Origin: Candidatus Parcubacteria bacterium | GTDB taxonomy: Bacteria; Patescibacteriota; Minisyncoccia; Phycocordibacterales; SBAW01 | Assembly (NCBI GenBank): GCA_014379165.1 | Contig: JACMMG010000012.1 | Span: 1 to 19,729 of the forward strand | DNA: 19,729 bases | Reading direction: 5' to 3' | Shown: one piece after another, positions 14,077 through 19,729 of the stretch | Layout of the letters: each line of letters opens with the position of its first letter | Position numbering within the stretch: the stretch's first letter is position 1 | The notes under the pieces: generated by a model | Told to the model about the DNA's origin: nothing | Databases searched by the model: none | The model's input: only the letters and a program-made list of their open reading frames with translations | Position numbers and translations under genes: made by a program

Positions 14077-14832
14077 CTAGAAAGACGGAAAAACAGTGAT
14101 TTCTGCGCGAACAATATCCGACACCGCTGAAGGCCACGTAAAGACTACTTGTTGCGAAGATTTGCGAGGAATATCCGGCACATAGGTCTTTGAAGCCGCG
14201 CGAGCGGCACCTTTGCTATCAAATAAAACCGCAACGGCGCTCACTTCGCCAGAATTTTCAAGCGCGGTATTGGATATTGTTGCTGAAAGCCGAGAACCAT
14301 CGCTGCTTATATTTTGATCAGTTATACGCAAAGACGGAAGGCTTTTAGGATCGATGCGATACCAAGTCGCTGGAGCCTTAAAGAAGAAGTCCGTTCGGGT
14401 AACACTGCGAGTGCCTACATCAATATTTACGTGGATTACGGGAATGTTTTGTATCGGTGGCAGATCTATTACACCGTCCGCATGCGTAACAAAGCCTCCA
14501 TTTTGATCGTATAGCTCAAAAGAGTACGGAACGTTCTTTGCCCCGTCGCCATTGTTCGTATTTTCGACATATGCGACCGCCGTGTAGGTATTTGCGCCGG
14601 TGCGCATTGCACGCGCCCACACAACTTTCGGTGCGCGAGCGGTTTCAGCACATACCAATGCGCAAGAGCCGCCGCAGTCGACGCCAAATTCATTGCCGTT
14701 ATGGTTGCCGTCAAAACACGTTGGGGCTTTTGCAAAAAAAGCTGCATAGACAACACCAAGAAGTACTGCACCAACAAGCGTCACAACGCCGTAGTACAGC
14801 AACTGTCTGCGTATACGCCAAGGAAGAGCCAT
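14077..14832 (-). CDS. Membrane-anchored extracytoplasmic protein with Cys motif
   Basis: A short basic N-terminus and one membrane helix (about 11-32) are followed by TCFDGNHNGNEFGVDCGG with Cys39, Cys53, Cys57 and Cys61. This C-DG-N-E-GVDCGG-C-C motif is known from many secreted or anchored proteins and is probably held by disulfides or metal. The remaining 180 residues look like one or two beta-sandwich domains (VAYVENTNNGDGAKNVPYSFELYDQNGG resembles FxLYD-like domains), placed outside the membrane. The function is not known; a structural or binding role at the envelope fits its place directly before rodA. The mRNA is likely leaderless: TACAAT lies 6 bases before the ATG. Confidence 0.8.
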   Translation of the reverse strand: MALPWRIRRQLLYYGVVTLVGAVLLGVVYAAFFAKAPTCFDGNHNGNEFGVDCGGSCALVCAETARAPKVVWARAMRTGANTYTAVAYVENTNNGDGAKNVPYSFELYDQNGGFVTHADGVIDLPPIQNIPVIHVNIDVGTRSVTRTDFFFKAPATWYRIDPKSLPSLRITDQNISSDGSRLSATISNTALENSGEVSAVAVLFDSKGAARAASKTYVPDIPRKSSQQVVFTWPSAVSDIVRAEITVFPSF

Positions 14833-14838
14833 GCGAGT

Positions 14839-14844
14839 ATTGTA
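14839..14844 (-). promoter_or_regulatory. -10 box giving a leaderless mRNA for the Cys-motif gene
   Basis: TACAAT on the minus strand is separated by 6 bases (ACTCGC) from ATG 14832, so transcription would start at the ATG itself. The -35 position falls in the terminator hairpin 14858-14883 and shows no good match. Confidence 0.55.
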
Positions 14845-14857
14845 GCAAAATTGTTAA

Positions 14858-14883
14858 GGGGCAGTGACTCGCGTCACTGCCCC
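14858..14883 (-). terminator. Terminator of the deaminase gene
   Basis: GGGGCAGTGAC and GTCACTGCCCC form a perfect 11-bp stem with a GCGA loop on the minus strand, then TTAACAATTTTG. The U-tract is broken, but the stem is very strong and lies 22 bp after the stop codon. Confidence 0.75.
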
Positions 14884-14904
14884 TCCTCTTACCTCCTTTC
14901 GTGT

Positions 14905-15372
14905 CTACCAGCGTTCGCCGTGAAGCCGCATTAGTTCCCGCATGTAGAGAACCTGGCATTCACACGTCCTGGCGTTGATAGTAATGACCCGGGCGTCCTC
15001 ATGGACGACTGCGCCCTTGAGGCCCCGCATCATCTTCCTGCACGCCTCGCATGGATGCAAGGTCTTGAATAGAAGACCGCTTCCATGGTCCGGTTGCGGC
15101 TCGGCGAGTACAAGGAACCCGGTGAGGATAACGCCCGCCCTGTGTGCCGCACGCATGTCCTTCATCTCGCCGCAATCCTTAGGGCTCTCGCAAGAGTGCT
15201 TGGTGTTTGCCCCCTTGAAGAATTTCATCTCCCCGCTCGGACTGAGACCCCACGCCATAGTGCCGACGCGAAAGTTACGGTATGAATGTGCACGTGCACG
15301 CGCATCCATCGCTCCGACGACAAGCCCCAATAGGGTGTCGTTCGACAGCCCTGTTACGTCTTCTAACAACAT
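14905..15372 (-). CDS. Cytidine/deoxycytidylate deaminase-fold protein
   Basis: From ATG 15372 the 155-residue protein shows the zinc signatures of the cytidine deaminase superfamily: a CGE motif (Cys67, Glu69) in KDCGEMKDMRAA and PCEAC (Pro107, Cys108, Cys111). Cys67, Cys108 and Cys111 would bind zinc and Glu69 would shuttle the proton. KGANTKHSCES upstream resembles the substrate loop of free-nucleoside CDAs. The first motif is CGE instead of the common CAE/HAE. I prefer the ATG at 15372 because GAGGGGGA lies 6 bases before it; ATG 15378 is too close to that site, and a GTG at 15408 has none. It has its own strong promoter and terminator. The substrate, cytidine, dCMP or a modified base, is not determined. 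Confidence 0.8.
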   Translation of the reverse strand: MLLEDVTGLSNDTLLGLVVGAMDARARAHSYRNFRVGTMAWGLSPSGEMKFFKGANTKHSCESPKDCGEMKDMRAAHRAGVILTGFLVLAEPQPDHGSGLLFKTLHPCEACRKMMRGLKGAVVHEDARVITINARTCECQVLYMRELMRLHGERW

Positions 15373-15429
15373 GTGCATTCCCCCTCGGTTTGAAGAAAAG
15401 TTGGTCACCTCAATGACTTACTGTTCTCA

Positions 15430-15458
15430 ATTATACCACCCTTGACATGCTAAGTCAA
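15430..15458 (-). promoter_or_regulatory. Promoter of the deaminase gene (TTGACT-17-TATAAT)
   Basis: TTGACT (15453-15458) and TATAAT (15430-15435) are 17 bp apart, with TGG before the -10 as in extended -10 promoters. This is the best promoter in the window. The spacer also contains CATGTCAAG, a partial inverted copy of the -35 region. Confidence 0.85.
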
Positions 15459-15503
15459 GCGTTTTTTGAGGCCTAGAAACAAGGGTTTTTGAACCTTTCA
15501 TAT

Positions 15504-15509
15504 TTGACA
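15504..15509 (+). promoter_or_regulatory. Possible -35 box for the 15559 gene
   Basis: A perfect TTGACA occurs 50 bp upstream of the gene, but no good -10 lies 16-18 bp downstream (AAACTA is the nearest). Weak evidence. Confidence 0.3.
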
Positions 15510-15558
15510 CATACGAGCATAAGATCGAAACTAGGGATAGCTAGTGAGGTGCGACAAA

Positions 15559-15822
15559 ATGAAAAGTTCGCTGAGACAAGTGAGGGTTTTTGAAATTCTC
15601 CAATCGCTCCCGCCCGGATATCCGAACGAGCCGGTAGGCAACCGTATAAGTTTTCGCGAGGTAGCCGGCTCCAGCCGGAACCTTTTCGGACACGGTAGTC
15701 GGACTTATCGGCGAGAGTGCCTTGAGCAACTTATCACCGACAAGCTGCTCCAGCTGGTAGAGACAAGCGACGATCTCGACGAGGAGTTAGCGGAGATCGA
15801 AGCATACGAGGCCGCTGCTTAG
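15559..15822 (+). CDS. Small hypothetical protein, possibly nucleic-acid binding
   Basis: ATG 15559 has GAGGTG (15546-15551) at a spacing of 7, so I prefer it to GTG 15544. The 87-residue product has a basic N-terminal two thirds (SLRQVRVFEILQSLPPG, then REVAGSSRNLFGHGSRTYRR) and a strongly acidic tail (ETSDDLDEELAEIEAYEAAA). The predicted helix-turn-helix-like spacing and the RTYRRECLEQLITDKLLQL helix would suit a winged-helix or DNA-binding fold, but no family is recognised. It is transcribed away from the deaminase gene and ends at a strong terminator before 5S. Codon use and ribosome site match the 1719 gene. Confidence 0.65.
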   Translation: MKSSLRQVRVFEILQSLPPGYPNEPVGNRISFREVAGSSRNLFGHGSRTYRRECLEQLITDKLLQLVETSDDLDEELAEIEAYEAAA

Positions 15823-15852
15823 GAGCCTCGATATAACTTTCGCAACACAATT

Positions 15853-15880
15853 CCCGGCATTCGTGCCGGGATTATTTTTT
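15853..15880 (+). terminator. Intrinsic terminator of the 15559 gene
   Basis: CCCGGCA-TTCG-TGCCGGG is a perfect 7-bp stem with a TTCG loop, followed by ATTATTTTTT on the plus strand. In the opposite direction it also lies just after 5S, but no U-tract follows there. Confidence 0.9.
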
Positions 15881-15901
15881 ATGTAAATTCAGTTTTTTGT
15901 T

Positions 15902-16012
15902 CTGGCGGCTAGCTACTCTCCCCCACGAAGTGTGGAGTACCATCGCCACTAGCGAGCTTAACTTCCGTGTTCGGAATGAGAACGGGTGTGACCCCGCCGT
16001 TGAGCCACCAAA
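15902..16012 (-). rRNA. rrf: 5S ribosomal RNA
   Basis: The minus strand contains CACACCCGUUCUCAUUCCGAA-type 5S sequence, then CACGGAAGUUAAGC and GGGAGAGUAG. The 5' end TTTGGTGG pairs with the 3' end CCGCCAGA, giving helix I. About 111 nt. It lies about 230 nt downstream of 23S on the same strand. Confidence 0.95.
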
Positions 16013-16239
16013 ACAAAAAACTTAATTGAAACTCACAAACGCAGGTATCCTGTTTGCACTACATTTGAAAACAAAATTTTTGTGTTTATATTGGATGCGA
16101 TTCGCGAAAGACAAATTCGAAATCGTGAGCCGTACAAAAGTACGGTGAGCGATTTTCGAATGCAGTCTGACAATGAAGCGCGCCAAAATAAATAACAAAA
16201 AACAACAGATTATTGCGATTCTCAAGCTACCCTTCTCTT
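16013..16239 (-). other. 23S-5S spacer with processing structures
   Basis: No tRNA is present. The spacer holds the 3' arm of the 23S processing stem (16199-16226) and a hairpin at 16115-16161 with outer arms around ATTCGAAA/TTTCGAAT and inner arms GTACGG/CCGTAC. Confidence 0.6.
16199..16226 (-). other. 23S processing stem, 3' arm
   Basis: These 28 nt are the reverse complement of 19638-19665 except at one position, which gives a G-U pair in RNA. The two arms flank the 23S gene and form the long helix that RNase III cuts in bacterial pre-23S. Confidence 0.85.
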
Positions 16240-16356
16240 GCTGGAAGGACCTTGATCTATTAGTACTCCTCCGCTTAACACATTGCTGTGCGTACACGTA
16301 GAGCCTATCAACGTCATCATCTATAACGGATCTTAATGATTACTCATCTTAGAGTC

Positions 16357-16389
<33 letters not shown>

Positions 16390-16448
16390 AATCCCGACTT
16401 AGCTACCCAGCGTTCCACCTGGCGGTAGAGCTGGTAGACCAGCGGTCA

Positions 16449-16479
<31 letters not shown>

Positions 16480-16531
16480 ATCTCTTCAATAATCGACGCC
16501 TGCAGTAGATAGGAGACCAACCTGTCTCACG

Positions 16532-16927
16532 CTTCTCTTCCATCATTACTAATGGGAATGGACTCGATCTTCTTCCGAATTTCGGAAGGCTGACGTAGAG
16601 TCTCTACAATCCAAATCTGGATCTCGGAATTGTCCGGAGTCTGTACTGCGGATTTTCCCGATTTAAGTCAACTTGCTTCACAAAGATTACTCTTCATGAC
16701 CGCCGTGATTGGTTGGTTCTCTAAGCCGACGCTTTGGTCGGCTCCCCGACTTTTTACGTCGGGGTCTAATTCTATATGTGTCTTTCGACACGTTTTTTAA
16801 ACGAAAAATTTCAAACAGATTCTCGTGGGATTCAGACTGTCCGAAAAACAAGGTTATAGGGATTAGGTGATAGGGAATAGTACGAAACTATAACCTACAA
16901 CCTGTAACCTATTCCCTTCCGTTTCAA
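16532..16927 (-). other. Group I intron in 23S helix 93 (E. coli position 2593)
   Basis: The exons read GGGTTCAGACCGT and CGTGAGACAGG, which in E. coli are continuous (GGGTTTAGAACGTCGTGAGACAG). Joined, they restore helix 93, with GACC/GGTT replacing GAAC/GTTC, a compensatory change. The 396-nt insert follows group I rules: U ends the 5' exon and G ends the intron. The core is visible in the right order: a P/Q region AAATCGGGAAAATCCGCAG (about 16647-16665), P7 5' strand AGACTC within GTAGAGACTCTACG (16598-16603), P8 CTTCCGAA/TTCGGAAG (16572-16588), the S element AAGATCGAGTCC (P7 3' strand 16561-16565) and a P9 hairpin. There is no homing endonuclease ORF. The P1 pairing is not clear. Confidence 0.85.
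16842..16918 (-). repeat. Low-complexity GGTTA/GGGA repeats inside the intron
   Basis: The plus strand shows AGGTTATAGGGATTAGG and TGATAGGGAATAG, then CTATAACCTACAACCTG and TAACCTATTCCCT. Short (A/G)GGTTA(T/C)AG-like units occur in both orientations and can pair imperfectly (about 20 of 30 positions) into a long arm, probably in the P2 region of the intron. Confidence 0.6.
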
Positions 16928-19045
16928 ACGGTCTGAACCCAGCTCGCGTATCATTTTAATTGGCGAACAGCCAAACCCTTGGGAGCTTCTCCACCCCCGG
17001 GATATGATGAGCCGACATCGAGGTGCCGAACTCCGCCGTCGCTATGGACGCTTAGGCGGAACTAGCCTGTTATCCCCAGAGTAGCTTTTGTCAGATAATC
17101 TTCCGCGGCGTCTAATGCCAACGGTCGGTTCACTATGGTCTGCTTTCGCACCTGCTCGGCATTTACGCCTTGCAGTCAAGCCCTCTTTTGCCATTGCGCT
17201 ATCGGCACGGTTTCCATTCGCGCCTAGAGGACCTTAATACACTCCTCCGTTACTTTTTGGGAGGATAGCGCCCCACTAAAACTGCCTACCAGATACTGTC
17301 TCGACAGGGTTTGCCTGCCGGTTAGCGCATACAATCGTATAGAGTGGTATTTCACTGACGAGTCTGCCACAACCGAAATCGTGACTTCAACCTCTCCCAT
17401 CTATGCTACGCAATACAATCGTATACGCAATATCAAGCTACAGTAAAGCTTCTGGGGTCTTTTCGTCTATCTGCAGGTAACCGGCATCTTCACCGGTACT
17501 GTATTTTCACCGAGCTGTGCTCCGAGACAGTTCCCCAGTCGTTACACTATTCGTGCGCGTCTGAACTTACCAGACAAGGAATTTCGCTACCTTAGGACGA
17601 TTATAGTTATCGCCGACATTCACCAGGGCTTATGCAACGCCAGCAGTATAGATTGCTCTAGACCACCGATCGCAGTTGACCTTCTGGCATTGGTCAGGTG
17701 TCACCCCCTATACATCCTCTTACGAGTTCGCAGGGAGCTGTGTTTTTGGTAAACAGTCGCCAGGGATACTTTCGCTGCGGCCTCTAAATAAATAGAGGCA
17801 GGCCTTATTCCGAAGGTACGGCCGCTTTTTTGCCGAGTTCCTTGGAGCACAATCACTCGTTCGCCTTGCTCTACTCGAGCTGATCACCTGTGTCGGTTTG
17901 CGGTACGGTCGTACGCATAGTTAAGTTTAGAAGTTTTTCTCGGCAGACTCTTCACAGCAGTCCTCTCTGGCCGAAGCCTCAAGTACCCCATGTTCACGAT
18001 AGTCGCTATTAAAAGCAGCATGCCGGATTTTCCATGCATACCTATCTATAGAACCCAGACGTCAATCCAATAAGACGCCGCTGCTTGTGTTCTGCGTCAC
18101 TCCATCACCTATGCGCCGGTCAGGGAATATTAACCCTGTGTCCATCGCCTGCGGCTTTCGCCATTGGCTTAGGCCCGACTAACCCTTGGCTGATCAACAT
18201 CGCCAAGGAAACCTTGATCTTTCGGCGTGCGGGGATCTCACCCGCATTGCGGTTACTTGTGCCTGCATTCTCTCTTCCATACGCTCCACACTGGGTCGCC
18301 CCTTATGCTTCATTGCAAATGGAATGCTCTCTTACCGCTTGGATTGTCCGAAGACGCACCAAGCCCTCAGTTTCGGTACTACGTTTAAGCCCCGATTATC
18401 TTTGGCGCAAGATCTCTCGATGAGTGAGCTGTTACGCTTTCTTTCAATGGTGGCTGCTTCTAAGCCAACATCCTCATTGTCTAAGAAATCTCACCTCCTT
18501 GCGATACACTGAACGTAGTTTAGGGACCTTAACTTGAGATCCGGACTCTTCTCCTTTTGTACGGTGGAGCTTAGCCCCCACGTACTAACTGCCGTGTAGC
18601 AATAGCGGTATTCGGAGTTTGATAGGATCGGTGAGCTTGCGCCCTGTCCGATCCTTCCAGTGCTCTACCCCCACGTGTCAATAAATACGACGCCAAACCA
18701 AAATTTGTTTCAGAGAGAACCAGCTATTACAAGGTTCGATTAGCTTTTCACTCCAACCCACAAGTCATCCGAGAGTTTTGAACGGCTCAACGGTTCGGGC
18801 CTCCATCTGTCTTTCGACAAACTTCACCCTGCTCATGGGTAGCTCACCTTGCTTCGGGTCTTATGCACACCACAAACGCGCTATTCACACTCGGTTTCCC
18901 TGCGGCTTCGGGGTTTTACCCCTTAGCCATACGCGGTGTACATAAACTCGCAGGCTCATTCTTCAATAGGCACGCCGTCGAGGTCTTGCAACCTCTTCGA
19001 CTCTTTGTAGACATATGGTTTCAGATCTATTTCACTCCCCTCAAC

Positions 19046-19077
<32 letters not shown>

Positions 19078-19637
19078 ATTCACTATCGGTCTTAAAAAGT
19101 ATATAGCCTTACCGGTTAGTTCCGGCACGTTCACTCAAGCCATACGTGTCTTGAGCTACTCAAGGACAATTAAGATGTTGTTTTGATTTCGCCTACCGGG
19201 CTTTCACCGTCTGGGGCGCTGCTTCCCAGCAGCTTCGGCTATCTAACAATTTGTAACATCGTGTGCATCGAGTGCACTATAACTGCCTTACGACCCCGAG
19301 ACTTACTAAGACCACTCAATATTACTATCAAGCGGTTTTAGCAAATCTGCGGTTTGGGCTAGATTCGTTTTCGCTCGCCGCTACTTACGAAATACCTATT
19401 GGTTTCTTTTCCTCTCGGTACTGAGATGTTTCACTTCCCGAGGTTTGCATCCTGCATTGCTGCAGGATTCTAAAAATTTCTTTCTAGAGAGTTTCCTCAT
19501 TCAGAGATCTCCGGATCGAAGGTTGCTTGGCACCTCCCCGAAGCATATCGCCGCCACGCCGCGTCTTTCATCGCCTTTTTAAGCCAAGGCATCCACCATA
19601 CGCCCTCTTTGATCCTTCCCTTAACAAGAAAAGGAAT

Positions 19638-19665
19638 CTTGAGAACCGCAATAATCTGTTGTTTT
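19638..19665 (-). other. 23S processing stem, 5' arm
   Basis: This is the partner of 16199-16226. It lies about 15 nt upstream of the 23S 5' end and shows that the precursor contains intact leader and trailer on this side. Confidence 0.85.
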
Positions 19666-19729
19666 ACTTCCGTACACTGCTGTCTAAAACAGTGTCCAGA
19701 ATTTTGTTTTTTTGTTTTTACCTGCCCAC

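Noticed and set aside
16022..16297. 91-codon minus frame over the 5S-23S spacer and the 23S end
   Set aside because: It covers the processing stem and the 23S 3' end; there is no coding signal.
18085..18512. Long open frames on the plus strand within 23S
   Set aside because: They are antisense to conserved 23S rRNA and are chance frames.
19624..19729. tRNA in the spacer upstream of 23S
   Set aside because: The visible 106 bp contain no T-arm or acceptor pairing, only the processing arm and a small hairpin (19674-19695).

Overview
The window looks like a piece of a small bacterial genome of the Candidate Phyla Radiation (Patescibacteria), most likely a Parcubacteria-type lineage. The reasons are the 16S 5' domain, with GGCTGCAGTCAAGAA in place of the usual GGCAGCAGTGGGGAA; an intron in 23S; very short spacers; most core genes having no recognisable Shine-Dalgarno site; and a mix of SecDF, RodA, FolD and surface-glycan genes. 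This placement is inferred from reading the sequence, not from a database search. TGA is used as a stop codon, so the Gracilibacteria-type recoding does not apply.

Layout. Both ends are ribosomal RNA on the minus strand. Positions 1-356 are the 5' part of 16S, with a structured leader and a good promoter at 706-733. Positions 15902-19623 are 5S and 23S, and the 23S gene carries a 396-nt group I intron in helix 93. Between them are about 15 kb of protein genes, nearly all on the minus strand. Read in the minus direction from 15.4 kb: a CDA-fold deaminase; a membrane-anchored Cys-motif protein; RodA; then, after one plus-strand glycosyltransferase, a surface-glycan operon (phosphoglycosyl transferase, two sugar-nucleotide SDR enzymes, SGNH hydrolase); a small acidic protein; folD-secD-secF; a PurD-like ATP-grasp enzyme coupled to a TyrA-like dehydrogenase; and a small P-loop kinase with a coupled short ORF. 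A candidate structured RNA lies between the kinase and the 16S promoter. Two small plus-strand genes (1719-1901 and 15559-15822) have strong Shine-Dalgarno sites and their own terminators.

How the genes fit together. The glycan genes plus RodA point to cell-surface and envelope building: a lipid-linked sugar is started by the phosphoglycosyl transferase, sugars are remodelled by the SDR enzymes, added by the GT4 enzyme and perhaps deacylated by the SGNH hydrolase. SecDF supports export. The PurD-like/TyrA-like pair is the most likely undescribed functional unit. Two genes (folD and the Cys-motif protein) have a -10 box placed so that the transcript would begin at the start codon, that is, leaderless mRNAs.

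Most unusual structures: the intron inserted in the peptidyl-transferase region; the order 23S-5S ... 16S on one strand, which implies two rRNA loci or a circular or misassembled molecule; paired hairpin repeats in the 16S leader; and a duplicated, broken glycosyltransferase start next to a perfect 22-bp inverted repeat that encloses the start codon of the intact gene.
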